Origin: Lingula anatina
Taxonomy: Eukaryota > Brachiopoda > Lingulata > Lingulida > Lingulidae
Assembly: GCF_001039355.2 (NCBI RefSeq)
Contig: NW_019773625.1
Location: forward strand, 48,349-96,349
DNA length: 48,001 nucleotides
Direction of reading: 5' to 3'
The notes beneath the pieces are model-generated. The model was not told the DNA's origin. It made no database searches and worked only from the letters and a program-made list of their open reading frames with translations. This document shows positions 38,601-46,887 of the stretch, piece after piece (positions within the stretch are counted from its first letter, which is position 1; every line of letters starts with the position of its first letter). The translations under genes were made by a program, and so were the position numbers.

Positions 38601-39637
38601 AGGTGACCTGAAGACATATCTCTTAGCCAGACGACAGCTGGTCGGCAAGACAACCCCAGAGGCGGAGGATGTGTCCGCGATCAGGCTGACCGCCATGGCT
38701 CTGGACGTGGCACACGGACTCCATTACTTGAGCGCCCTGCATTTTGTACACAGGTCAGGTTTTTTTTTTTTCTATTTCTCCAGGTGCTGGAAGGGGTATA
38801 GCTACTCCTAGGCCTGGAATTCCTTCGATTTTAGAAGATATTGTTTTCAACCTACCTCTATTCATGTTTGGTAATTCATCAGATTCCTTGATTTCAAGTT
38901 ATATCTAATACCTAACCTAAGCGCAGGTCTGATCAAGCCCTAAGAAAGAAAAACTTTTTGAAACAGTTTATTCTGTTTTAGCTCTTAAGAATCCTTGAAT
39001 AACTGAAGTCATTCTCCAGATTTTTAAGTGTCAGTAATGTTGCCTCTCTCTTATTCCCTGTTATACATAGTTTAATGTATAGTACTGTATAGACATTGTT
39101 ATGTCTACATATTCTTATCCTCCAACTTAGAATTAATAAGATTTTTGTCCTAGTCCATTCGCTGATTAATTAATAATGAAAACTGGGCTGTTTTGAAGGA
39201 GGTTTGCCCTCTCTAAGTGCTTATTACTTGACTTATTTTGAATTAATATGAACTTTTATTATTTATGAAAATCTTTTTTTTTTTTTTTAATCTTCTTACA
39301 GAGATCTTGCCTGTAGGAACTGTTTGGTTCACATGAGTAAGACAGTAAAGATAGGTGACTTTGGGATGACCAGACCTATCTTTGACCATGACTACTACAG
39401 GTTTAACAAGAAAGGTATGATTTCAATGAAGATTTTATGAACCATTTGCTGTACTTCACAAAATTGTGTCATTTTAATTCTTTTTTACAAAAGCTTATTA
39501 AAACTTGGTTACTAACTTTACTTGTGGTTTAACAAACTGAGCCCGTAAAAGATATGGTGTTTGTTGGTCTTTGTGCTAAATTCATATGACACCAGTTTTA
39601 TTAACTTTACAGAAGTTAAATAAAAAATTACCAAAAG

Positions 39638-39724
<87 letters not shown>

Positions 39725-41289
39725 AGGTTTTTCAATTAATGGCTTGAGGAACAATCCAGATACTTCACTAATATTTCATCTACTCACTGTCAGAAGAAAA
39801 GAACTTCTAATTTCATAGCTGATTTAATTTTTTTTTTTTTTTTTTTAAATTTATAAACAATCATGTGATCTCTATAATAATATGATAAAAGTAAACTTAT
39901 TTTCACTGTTTAGGTATGCTGCCAGTGAGATGGATGTCTCCAGAGAGCCTCACAGACGGGAAATTCACATATAAATCTGATATCTGGAGTTTTGCCATCT
40001 TGTTGTACGAGATCGTCACGTTTGGCAGCTTTCCATATCAGGGCTTGACCAATAATCAGGTTTTGGAGTTTGTGAAGAACGGAAATACGCTGGAGCTTTC
40101 AGACCAAGCGTCCCCCAAACTGTAAGTAAATTTTAAGTGTCCAAAAGTTGAATTTCGTGAATAAGGAAGGTGTGACCTGATGTTGGTGCTTTCATACCAT
40201 ATAAACTAACCCCAAGCCACATGAATTTACTGGGTAGTATTAAAACATCTAGATGACACGTAATATAAATGTATCAAATGTGATTCATTTTGATTATCTT
40301 TAATGCACCTAAAAAGCCCTTATTTTTTATGAAAGTATTTAAATCATCTTAAAGTATCTTGTTTCCTTTCATTCTATGGGGTGTTGTTATTTAAAGGGAA
40401 GGTAGGCAAATTATTTGTGTGTGTGTGGGGGGGGGGGGGGAACAATTTTGGGATCAGACATCATCTCTGATTAGTCTTTATTAATGTTACTTTAATTTTC
40501 AATAAAGCCTTTTTGTCAAAAATGAGTTGGAAAATGTCTAAACACTTGATAAAAGTGTGAATTGTGAAATTGTATTGTCAAATTGTGTTTTATCGAAACA
40601 TTACACACAAATTTTGACATTCTTCAAAACAAAAGTATGTAATTGGTTTCTTACTTTATTACAGGAAATTATTACTGAAAGCCTGTTGGGAGTATGAACA
40701 AAGCAAGAGGCCGGACACCTTGGACATTATTGGCATACTTGAGGCCAATCCTACGCTCATAACACCAATTTTAGATGCTCCATTGTCAGCTGTCATAACG
40801 GAGGAGTCCAAATCACTCAATATCAATATTCCAGTCAAAAGCAAATTCGGTGGCATGGCCCGAAGACGGCAAATGCTACGCCAAAGCAGCTCCGTCTCAC
40901 ACGATGGAAGACTGTTGTCGTTTAACGGCGATGTTGAACCACATTCGCCAAACGAGCCCTCCTCTCCTGCTGTTAGAGGGGATCGTGTGCGGCATGCAAC
41001 GGGGGAGACGGTGTTCATCTTTCCTCACAATTCGGAACACTCGAACCTTGAAAACTTCCATCTGAGTAACAGCAACAAGAGTATGCAGAGTTTGAAACTG
41101 GCATGCAGCGACAGGGGCAGCGTACCTAACGGGCTCGTGTGTCACCAGGACTCCATGGTCGCAGTTGGAGACTCCTCAAATAACATGATCCAGTTGAGTG
41201 CACACAGACACTCCCTGGAGGAGAAGGGGGACAGTGACTACTGCAGTGACAATTCCAAGGAGATGTGGAATCACGTCAGTCAGGTATGA
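28537..41289 (+). CDS. VKR: Venus kinase receptor-like tyrosine kinase, whole gene (19 coding exons)
   Basis: Joined by hand from 19 exons with GT/AG borders and matching phases: 3,996 coding bases, 1,331 residues. Order: signal peptide (1 to about 20); OpuAC-like substrate-binding domain (about 30-385, with GWYLP at 142-146 and WSQWIP at 376-381); GABA-B-like Venus flytrap (about 388-795, FYE at 585-587, YAYDAVW in exon 11, FQGVSG in exon 12); one membrane helix (about 820-844) followed by KRR; tyrosine kinase (about 884-1155) with GEGAFG at 891-896, Lys915, Glu932, HRD at 1016-1018, DFG at 1036-1038, YY at 1048-1049 and SPE at 1063-1065; then a polar tail ending SQV. A flytrap on an insulin-receptor-like kinase is the VKR signature. 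VKRs are single-pass plasma-membrane receptors. The OpuAC-like domain in front is an extra that I do not recall from descriptions of the family. An alternative name would be an unnamed OpuAC/GABA-B-like receptor kinase. Ligand unknown. The exon structure is well supported; transcript ends are not. Confidence 0.9.
28891..29098 (+). CDS. VKR: Receptor exon 2: start of OpuAC-like domain
   Basis: Residues 27-96. The acceptor is aacttttcag and the donor GTGAGT. It opens the substrate-binding domain: [20 protein letters not shown] looks like the first beta strand and helix of an OpuAC-type binding protein, where the bacterial family has a strand followed by a helix that begins the binding pocket. 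Intron 2 (29099-29447) holds only a C/A homopolymer run near 29394-29422. Confidence 0.88.
29448..29579 (+). CDS. VKR: Receptor exon 3: OpuAC-like domain
   Basis: Residues 96-140. It reads from [17 protein letters not shown] to GPLGPVGR. Acceptor ttccaag, donor GTACGT. The next AG downstream (29462-29463) would put a stop in frame, so this acceptor is preferred. An open frame runs through both flanking introns, but only the exon part is protein-like. Intron 3 (29580-29861) shows nothing notable. Confidence 0.85.
29862..30139 (+). CDS. VKR: Receptor exon 4: OpuAC-like domain with Cys-rich insert
   Basis: Residues 140-233. It begins [10 protein letters not shown], the aromatic core of the OpuAC-like domain, and carries ITDHWRAL, a typical following helix. 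Residues 201-232 form an insert with four cysteines (204, 209, 219, 224), probably disulphide-bonded as expected for a secreted domain. Donor GTATGT. Intron 4 (30140-31737, 1.6 kb) holds a GT repeat, a small hairpin element and a CA repeat. Confidence 0.9.
30214..30273. repeat. GT microsatellite in intron 4
   Basis: About 30 GT units. Confidence 0.97.
30639..30745. mobile_element. Small hairpin element in intron 4
   Basis: ttaccctaatgaaaaagtcc at the left is the near complement of the right end. The middle is built from repeated tcctatagga palindromes. About 107 bp. Confidence 0.6.
31183..31225. repeat. CA microsatellite in intron 4
   Basis: About 21 CA units, one interrupted by T. Confidence 0.95.
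31738..32271 (+). CDS. VKR: Receptor exon 5: end of OpuAC-like domain, start of flytrap
   Basis: Residues 233-411, the longest outer exon. [14 protein letters not shown] and [14 protein letters not shown] match the second lobe of OpuAC-type proteins (a strand with VGxxLE, then a strand followed by TP). CxWVKKN and WSQWIP (376-381) close that domain. [10 protein letters not shown] (390-399) is the first strand of a type I periplasmic-binding/ANF-receptor fold. The join of the two domains therefore lies inside one exon. Donor GTAAGC. Intron 5 (32272-32988) holds a 30-base poly(A) run and no other signal. Confidence 0.92.
32989..33150 (+). CDS. VKR: Receptor exon 6: Venus flytrap lobe 1
   Basis: Residues 411-465. 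[10 protein letters not shown] is the first helix of the flytrap and YKLAGILG the strand ending at the conserved G-P(D)C turn carried into exon 7. Acceptor cttttcag, donor GTGAGT. Intron 6 (33151-33501) contains a CA-rich tract near 33362-33480 just before the next acceptor. Confidence 0.92.
33502..33655 (+). CDS. VKR: Receptor exon 7: Venus flytrap lobe 1
   Basis: Residues 465-516. The segment [14 protein letters not shown] is followed by [10 protein letters not shown], which lines up with the GABA-B receptor stretch that ends SNR..FP.FFRT.P. That loop supplies serines that hold the ligand in GABA-B1; a serine is kept here. Donor GTAGGG. Intron 7 (33656-33971) holds a truncated MITE and a 28-base poly(T). 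Confidence 0.92.
33670..33803. mobile_element. Truncated gatcgatc-family MITE in intron 7
   Basis: It contains gattgatctatccctgtgg, then ctcactagatta, and the family core gggggtaattaactactg. The right half is missing, replaced by a poly(T) run at 33814-33841. Confidence 0.55.
33972..34128 (+). CDS. VKR: Receptor exon 8: Venus flytrap lobe 2
   Basis: Residues 516-568. [15 protein letters not shown] matches the GABA-B helix and strand entering the second lobe. Acceptor tgtttcag, donor GTAAGT, phase 0. Intron 8 (34129-34499) shows nothing notable. Confidence 0.9.
34500..34598 (+). CDS. VKR: Receptor exon 9: Venus flytrap lobe 2, FYE motif
   Basis: Residues 569-601, exactly 33 codons, phase 0 at both ends. 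[20 protein letters not shown] matches the GABA-B segment whose FYE tyrosine contacts the ligand from lobe 2. Here that tyrosine is Tyr586. Intron 9 (34599-35267) contains a 150-bp MITE. Confidence 0.92.
34801..34953. mobile_element. MITE (cattcagaacag family) in intron 9
   Basis: The left arm aacagtggactcactagtcc pairs with the right arm ctagttagtccactgttctg. The inner gggtcaaatatggtgaccca matches the copies at 4004 and 16985. Confidence 0.68.
35268..35507 (+). CDS. VKR: Receptor exon 10: Venus flytrap lobe 2
   Basis: Residues 602-681, 80 codons, phase 0. [19 protein letters not shown] matches the GABA-B pattern of W-F/I-x-x-G followed by a tryptophan pair or single W. A later cysteine and the AVNGSISI strand also align with that family. 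Several N-glycosylation sequons are present (NGS, NMT). Donor GTTAGT. Intron 10 (35508-35936) shows a C-rich run at 35879-35893 and nothing else. Confidence 0.92.
35937..36070 (+). CDS. VKR: Receptor exon 11: Venus flytrap lobe 1 return
   Basis: Residues 682-726. [19 protein letters not shown] is the conserved YDA-W helix found near the end of GABA-B and other type I binding folds. Acceptor ttttcatccag, donor GTAAGT. Confidence 0.92.
36362..36576 (+). CDS. VKR: Receptor exon 12: end of Venus flytrap
   Basis: Residues 726-798. [18 protein letters not shown] is the F-x-G-V-S-G strand of GABA-B-like flytraps, and the [11 protein letters not shown] stretch is their C-terminal end (W..G..PP.D). 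Acceptor gttttaag, donor GTAGAA (weak but in phase). Confidence 0.9.
36853..37000 (+). CDS. VKR: Receptor exon 13: membrane segment
   Basis: Residues 798-847. Two cysteines (805, 818) precede a single hydrophobic helix at about 820-844, followed by KRR as an inside-positive stop-transfer signal. One membrane span, not seven, separates this protein from true GABA-B receptors. Acceptor attgtag, donor GTAAAG. Intron 13 (37001-37456) holds T-rich runs only. Confidence 0.92.
37457..37694 (+). CDS. VKR: Receptor exon 14: juxtamembrane and kinase glycine loop
   Basis: Residues 847-926. A basic juxtamembrane stretch ([16 protein letters not shown]) leads to [10 protein letters not shown], a normal lead-in of receptor kinases. 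GEGAFG (891-896) is the nucleotide loop and AVAVK puts the ATP-anchoring lysine at 915. A second in-frame acceptor 21 bases upstream (AG at 37434-37435) would add seven residues, SRWCLHF. Intron 14 (37695-38042) shows nothing notable. Confidence 0.9.
38043..38163 (+). CDS. VKR: Receptor exon 15: kinase helix C and hinge
   Basis: Residues 927-967. [10 protein letters not shown] is helix C with Glu932 placed to pair with Lys915. [20 protein letters not shown] and MEFM are the beta-4/5 strands and hinge, very close to insulin-receptor-type kinases (VVRLLGV). Donor GTAATA followed by a GA repeat in intron 15 (38164-38602). Confidence 0.93.
38603..38753 (+). CDS. VKR: Receptor exon 16: kinase helix D to HRD
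   Basis: Residues 967-1017. [11 protein letters not shown] begins helix D, a kinase insert of about a dozen residues rich in acidic and Thr/Pro residues follows, then [20 protein letters not shown] leads into the catalytic loop. The HRD arginine codon is split over intron 16 (38754-39301), which is T-rich and otherwise featureless. Confidence 0.93.
39302..39414 (+). CDS. VKR: Receptor exon 17: catalytic loop, DFG, activation loop
   Basis: Residues 1017-1055. HRDLACRN carries the catalytic Asp1018 and Asn1023; IGDFGMTR carries the metal-binding Asp1036. The activation loop keeps the insulin-receptor-like tyrosine pair (1048-1049), but the first of the three loop tyrosines is Phe1044. All residues needed for catalysis are present, so the kinase should be active. 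Intron 17 (39415-39913) holds an 80-base TA repeat. Confidence 0.94.
39643..39722. repeat. TA microsatellite in intron 17
   Basis: About 40 TA units. Confidence 0.97.
39914..40121 (+). CDS. VKR: Receptor exon 18: kinase C lobe
   Basis: Residues 1055-1124. [20 protein letters not shown] is the substrate-docking segment typical of receptor tyrosine kinases, with Ser in place of the usual Ala of [21 protein letters not shown] and [14 protein letters not shown] follow as in insulin-like kinases. Donor GTAAGT. Intron 18 (40122-40664) has a GT/G run at 40417-40440. Confidence 0.94.
40665..41289 (+). CDS. VKR: Receptor exon 19: kinase end and cytoplasmic tail
   Basis: Residues 1124-1331 and the TGA at 41287-41289. 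[11 protein letters not shown] closes the kinase domain; about 180 residues of Ser/Asn-rich tail follow. The tail has a basic patch ([12 protein letters not shown]) suited to Ser/Thr kinases and one clear tail tyrosine in DSDYCSDN. The terminus SQV fits a class I PDZ ligand. The base composition stays coding-like past the stop (see findings). CAG|GTATGA at the stop could also serve as a splice donor. Confidence 0.92.
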
Positions 41290-41475
41290 CGGGGCGCCTC
41301 TCCCCTTGGCCTGCCGACCAGGACACGGGAGGAACAGGTGACCGCTGCTTCGGCAGTGGCGCAAAACGGAGACGGGACGATGTCCTCTACATCGGGGACA
41401 GAGCCACGTCCCAAGGCCTGGGCGGTTTCCATAAACAAACTTCCAGTTTGTAGTCAAGGGGAGAGCTTTGTATGA
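41290..41475 (+). other. Open frame continuing beyond the receptor stop
   Basis: In the same frame as the receptor, 61 sense codons follow the TGA before a second TGA at 41473-41475. Third positions are about 59% G or C, unlike the AT-rich sequence beyond. The predicted extension is polar and ends GESFV, again S-x-V. It could be a readthrough extension, an older longer C terminus cut by a new stop, or GC-rich 3' UTR. Confidence 0.4.
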
Positions 41476-42046
41476 AGACTTAATACTTTCAAACAACTTC
41501 TGTATGTAAATAGAAATATGTGTAAATAGAAATATACACATGGACCTTATAAAGGTTACAGGTTGTGAAACTTAGTAGAGATAAGGTGATGATTTGACTT
41601 ACTGATTGGCCAACGTTTATAGCATTGAAATAGGCCAGTGCTTTGTAAGTTGACCTTTTAAGCAGCATCAAAGTGGGTGGAATTGAAATAGGTCAAGGTC
41701 ATTCAAGGCAGTGAAGGTCCAGATGGATGTGCTCATGTTCGCATTGCATGGCCTACTTTTTTTAATGAAGTTTTAGGGACATGCTTTTGAACTTTGGGAA
41801 TATGTCATATATTTCACTAACATCAAAGTTTTTATATCTCCAAGACCATAAGAATACAGGTCAGTAAATCCACAATGAAGTGTAGGTCGACATTATACAT
41901 GATTTTAGTATTAATGTAAGTGGTAATTGTAAATAATTTAACATTTTGTACAAGATTAATAGAAACTGTTAGCTGAATAAGTGTTTCTGTTATGATTTCT
42001 GCTGTTTGGTCTACATGCAGCCCTTAGTCAATGAGTCATGACCTTG

Positions 42047-42052
42047 AATAAA
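42047..42052 (+). terminator. Possible poly(A) signal AATAAA
   Basis: Canonical hexamer 758 bases after the receptor stop. It overlaps the end of a TGACCTTGA motif. Use is unproven. Confidence 0.3.
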
Positions 42053-44587
42053 TATGTCAAGGTCAACAAGTTTTGAACTTGAATTCATGAGTGAAGGTCA
42101 CCAAGTATTGACCTTGACACTGAAGTTACCTCATTATTTATGCACAGGCCTTGTACTAGACAATGCAACTTGATTGATACAAAAGTGACCTCCATTGCCA
42201 GGTGGTACGTTAATGGCTGGATCCTTTCAACCTGGAAAAATTTTCAATTTTTCAGAGGCATATAATTTTGTAATCATTAAAAATAAACTTTTTTTTTTAG
42301 CATTTTGGTGCTTTTACTGCATAGTATAGAACTATTAGGTAGCCTGCTTTTCAATTGTCTAATTTGAAGAATTTATTGCTTTGAAAATACAGTGTTCCAG
42401 TTTGAAATGATCTAGCCCCTATCGTATGTTATACTGTGATTGATATTGGAGGAAAGCTGACTGTTGTAATTATGTATGTGGTTGCATTCGGTTGATGGCT
42501 CCTGTGTTTTGTGACTGTAAAAAGCATCGTGATTATACATATATGATATGAGATGAGTAAATGGACAAGGCTCAAAATGTTGATAATTCTCTGTTTTGTA
42601 AAACACTTAAGGTAATGTATTTGACATTGAGAGGCTTGAATGTGTCCAAAATATGTTTTTTTCCTTTTGGTCATAAAAGTTGTTATCTTTAAGTGCTATT
42701 TAGAAAGTCATATACATTTACATTGTTATTATATTTTTTTTCCAAGAGCAATTACTGGAGGAGCACTTTAATTTTTTGTTGTTAAATTTAGATCACAGTC
42801 TTAATTTTCCAGCATACCCTACATGTATTAATATGTTAATGTGCAAGTGCATTTTATTTTATTTTATTTAGGTTGCTAAGCAACTGTTGTTTAGTTAGGG
42901 CGCCTTTGTCTCAAAGCACTTCTGCTTTAAAGAAACCCCAGACAAGTTTTTATTTTTTTATTTGTTATTGTAGAATGGATTACTGTTTTACCATAACCTA
43001 TTTCACACCAATTAACCAATTTTTTAAGAATTATTTTTCATTGAATTGGTCAGTCACTTTGATTTGCACTTTAATTTGTTTCATGCAATACCTCATTTAT
43101 CTGCTGTTTTAGCATGGGTATAAATACTCTGGCTAAGTGTACCTGGTCTTTTTTAATCTTTAACCCAATTCAGTCAAAACTCATTTTGACATAGTTGCAG
43201 GAAAGCCATTTACCATTTTTGCTGCTTCTACACTTTTGACTATCGATTTCCTTGGTATTTATGTGTTGAACACATTTTCTGGTGATATTATGATAAACAG
43301 CAGAACCTCACACCAATCTTGTCTTGTTTTGGCAACTCAGAGTTGAAATTTAGATGTTAACTGTAAGGTATGTGTAGTGTGTTGTGCTGTCTCATAGTAA
43401 AGTGTCTTTCTTGCTTTTTTTTTCTCCTTTTTTAGACTCAAGGTAACAGAATTGTAGTTGTTTGAATGAACTAGAATGTTATCGGTTGTTTTATCACACA
43501 ATGTTTAATTAACAAGTAAAAATTTCTTTTAAAGTTCCAAGTCTGTTGTCAAGCCATTTAAGTACCTTCTTTAGCATAATATTTTCAAACTACTAGAATA
43601 AGCATGATAGTAAATCAAAACCTTTTTGTGTGTGTGTGAGTCATGAAAACAACTGTAAGCTGTTTGTAGTCTTATCTGCCAAAACGAGAATTTTGTCAAT
43701 GATTAAATGCTCAGAAATCCTTAAGTGAAGATATTAAAGGTTATAATCATTATCATAAAAAATTCATAGTAAAGAATGGACCATCTGGACGATTGTTCTT
43801 ACTACATCTTTTATTGTGTAAAAGTTTTCAGGATTTAAAGTTTCCCTTTTGATGTCAAATTTGATCTTGGGTATACTTTTTGGTGTTTATAGGTGATTGT
43901 AAAATTGTAAAGCTTTTAATGTTTTTTTAAGTGTTTTGGAGTAATTTACCTGTTCGAGAGCAATGGCCATGGTGCCACCAACCTTGTCGGGTCATTGACC
44001 TTGTTGGGGTCATTGACCTTGATACTGAAGGTCACCAAGTTCGATTTACTGGTCGTCCCCATCATCATCATCATGTGTCAGGCCTGATGCAGGAACTCTA
44101 GTTTACTCTTTTCAGTAGATTGGATGAGCTCGTTATTGTGCAGTTGTTGAATTGTTGCGAAGGCATTAAGGCTATCAATGTATGATGTTCTTTGTAAGTT
44201 GTTTATTTTGTCCAGCTGTGTTCACTCTGTTTTAACACCACAGTGACCATGATGTTGTTGAGGTATCTACGAGTCAGTTTTTTTTTTTTTTTTTTTTTTT
44301 TGGTTAATTGCCTTTTTAGAATGAGCGACCTTCATAAAGTTACTTACTGTTCTGAGGGTATTTAGTGGTAGCAATGACGGTTTGCAAAGTTTTCACTCAA
44401 GTTTCATTGTTGCTATACTTGTGTCAAGTTTTTGCTTTGGGTTTAAGTTGCAATACCTAATGCACACTTTTGGGGTTTCTACACTTTATACATATATATA
44501 TATATTAAATATATATATTTCTACCTTATTCTACTTTTTTTCTGTTTTATTTCTGGGATGAAATGTGTTGTATGTGGAAAAGAAATC

Positions 44588-44593
44588 AATAAA
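44588..44593 (+). terminator. Possible distal poly(A) signal AATAAA
   Basis: Canonical hexamer in an AT-rich stretch, followed by GT-rich sequence (tactgttatgtgttatt), the pattern expected after a cleavage site. It would give a 3' UTR of about 3.3 kb. Confidence 0.35.
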
Positions 44594-44650
44594 GATGCCA
44601 TGAAGGGTTCAAATGGAGATATGTAAGAAAAGTTACTGTTATGTGTTATT

Positions 44651-45721
44651 TATTTGAATTGAATTTGAAGATTAGTGTACATACATGTAGCAGCTACTGC
44701 CCAGAGTGTGAAATTCATTACTAACAGTATCACATAACTAAAGATCGATGGTAATTATGTGTTTTTAAAATTGCATAAAAATTGACGAAAAGTAGTACGA
44801 GAGGAAAACCATGTCACTCACTGTCTATAAACAGTCTTCAAACTGTCAAGAATGATTTTTAGTATTGAAATACGGCTGTAGTTTGAAAAGAAGCCTCCTA
44901 AAATTATTTCTCACTGAAATATTCTAATGTTAAAATGGAACGTGTGTTACAACTTAATCATAACCAACCAGTGTCTAAGCCTTTACTGAAGATCTATAGT
45001 GGAATATACACTGTAGCTACAATGAAAATCGGCTCTCAACTTTCCCAATCAACCTTACTAAATGCCAGATTTTGTCACAGTAAATGTATTTGAGTAAAAA
45101 TCTGTTTATCTGATTTTATATATTTAATAAATTAATAATTTAATACATTGTTCTATAGCTTATTTTCTGCCTAATTTCAAATAATGCTTGAGAAAAAATG
45201 GGCCTACCTAAATTGCGGAGATCGTACCTTAAAGCTCTGGCATCTTATAAAATCTTTTTACATACCTTCTGCAGGTTCTCTGTCACTCAATATCTTACAG
45301 CGATTGTCCAAAAAGTCTCTGCAAATATGGTAGTGATACCAGCAACTGTACCTCGAGTCAATGTATATGACTAAGTATGTATGTCTAAGCCAAAAATCTT
45401 CCGTAAGTGTTGAGTGGATATATTTGTAGTACATGTACACGTATTAGGTTTTGTCGCATTCTTTATGAGGGATTTTAAGACACTGGCTAACTTAACTGTA
45501 TCGGTCAAGGGCCCACAAAAAATTGATTTTATCAATTAGTCTGCTGGCCCATGTAGATCCGCTATTCTTCGAAAATGATTTCCACAGCACCCCCTCAGTC
45601 AAAATGTGCCAAACCTGTTGTAATTTGCATAAGAATAGGTCGATCGGCGAAGTGCTCACTACTCGTATATCTTCTTGGCTGGTCACTTGGCAGCTGCACA
45701 CCGTAAGGACAGGACGCTGAT
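44651..45721. other. Intergenic stretch
   Basis: AT-rich with no supported gene up to about 45480. From there to 45721 the sequence is richer in CpG and probably holds the promoter and leader of the candidate gene at 45722. Short open frames on both strands overlap there and none looks better than chance. Confidence 0.3.
45623..45630 (+). promoter_or_regulatory. Octamer motif ATTTGCAT
   Basis: Exact match to the POU-factor octamer (ATGCAAAT on the other strand), about 90 bases before the candidate start at 45722. One 8-mer can occur by chance, so this is only suggestive. Confidence 0.2.
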
Positions 45722-45786
45722 ATGTGTGACGAAGGCGAAGAACTGGACATTTCACCCAGCTTTGAAAATTGTAACAAATTTGTCAT
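45722..45786 (+). CDS. Candidate first coding exon of a downstream gene
   Basis: ATG followed by 21 codons reading MCDEGEELDISPSFENCNKF and then V, plus two bases of the next codon, and a strong donor CAT|GTGAGT. The preceding 250 bases are richer in G, C and CpG than the surroundings, as expected near a promoter. I do not recognise the protein. Confidence 0.42.
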
Positions 45787-46748
45787 GTGAGTAAAATTTC
45801 TTCGTGGTTTTTACGATTTCAAACTACCAGGTACCTGTAGTAAGATCTTAATGTATAATACGCGTTCTAAACTTCTAGGTTGCAATTGTCTGGTTAGTTA
45901 AACCGATTTGAGAAAAGTTGCATAGTAGTATCTCTAAAAATCATGAAAATCACGTCTTGCCAGTAGACACAAATAATATGAAGAAAGTTTATTAGATAGT
46001 TTGCTTTTTGGTGCCCAAATGCTGTCAATTCAATGTCAGTCAATATACGTAATTGGGTCACCTGAACCTAAGATCTAATAATAATCTGTTTATTAGATCT
46101 TAGCCTGAACACATTTTGTATTTCAAACACTTCCATAGTACAATGTACATGTACTTGATGACCACCCTTAGATGCTGCCAGAAACTGATCAGTATAACAT
46201 TTCAGTTCGTTTTATATAGAAAAGATTTTCATTTTTGCAATTGAAACGTAATCGAGAGAGAACTATTTAAGTTTTCACGACGACATGAAAATTCTTGATA
46301 TCCAAAGGATAATTTCCATGATTTTATAGTGACCCCATAGTTCATTTTACAAATAATAGATTCAGGCTGTTATACCATTTACCCAAAAATTGCTGTTCAT
46401 GAGAAAACTGAAATATGTATCAGATCATTAGCCTTCTAGGCTCTAAACCTTTGACTTAATTCTTTGTCTTTGCATTGGGCGCGCTTTCCACTTGTATTGG
46501 TAGCATTTATTTCTTGTCATTCTTCTCATAGTGAAATATCGAAAAAATTTGGATCTTGAAAACAAACCCTTTTTTCTCGATTTTTCAAATTTGTTGTTCA
46601 GTTAGCCTCAGTGTGATTTTTTTCAGCATGGGCACAAGTCTTCATTTTCAGTTAATCTAAACTTCATTCAAATTCTATTGCTTTAAAATATGGAATAACG
46701 TGATTTCAATATCGTTATTTATATTTAATTTTTATTTTGATATTTCAG
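45787..46748 (+). other. Candidate intron of the downstream gene
   Basis: AT-rich, bordered by GTGAGT and a pyrimidine-rich AG. Nothing else is visible in it. Confidence 0.35.
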
Positions 46749-46887
46749 AACTGCCAACGCCTTTACCGAGATCCTGCAGAGTGCACTTCCTTCTAACAAA
46801 GCTTCCCTCGTCTCCGGGTCGAGTTTTAAAACCTGCCGCAGATCCAGATCCATTTGCACTGCACATGCTTTATGTTCAAAACTGTAG
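46749..46887 (+). CDS. Candidate second exon of the downstream gene
   Basis: The acceptor ttgatatttcag is followed by sequence in matching phase: the split codon gives Ile, then TANAFTEILQSALPSNK and a Ser/Arg-rich end, stopping at TAG 46885-46887. Joined with the exon above it gives 67 residues. The first half looks protein-like; the second half less so, so a donor may lie inside and the gene may continue beyond the window. Unknown family. Confidence 0.38.

Larger units (their letters stand above)
41476..44650 (+). other. Probable 3' UTR and downstream flank of the receptor gene
   Basis: AT-rich sequence with no convincing coding frame. AATAAA motifs lie at 42047-42052 and 44588-44593, either of which could end the transcript. 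It contains several copies of the 9-mer TCAAGGTCA or its complement, a poly(T) run near 44280 and a short TA tract near 44490. The true 3' end cannot be read. Confidence 0.4.

Noticed and set aside
41176-41541. 121-codon minus-strand frame over the receptor's last exon
   Set aside because: It is the shadow of the GC-rich coding exon and has no domain or upstream signals.
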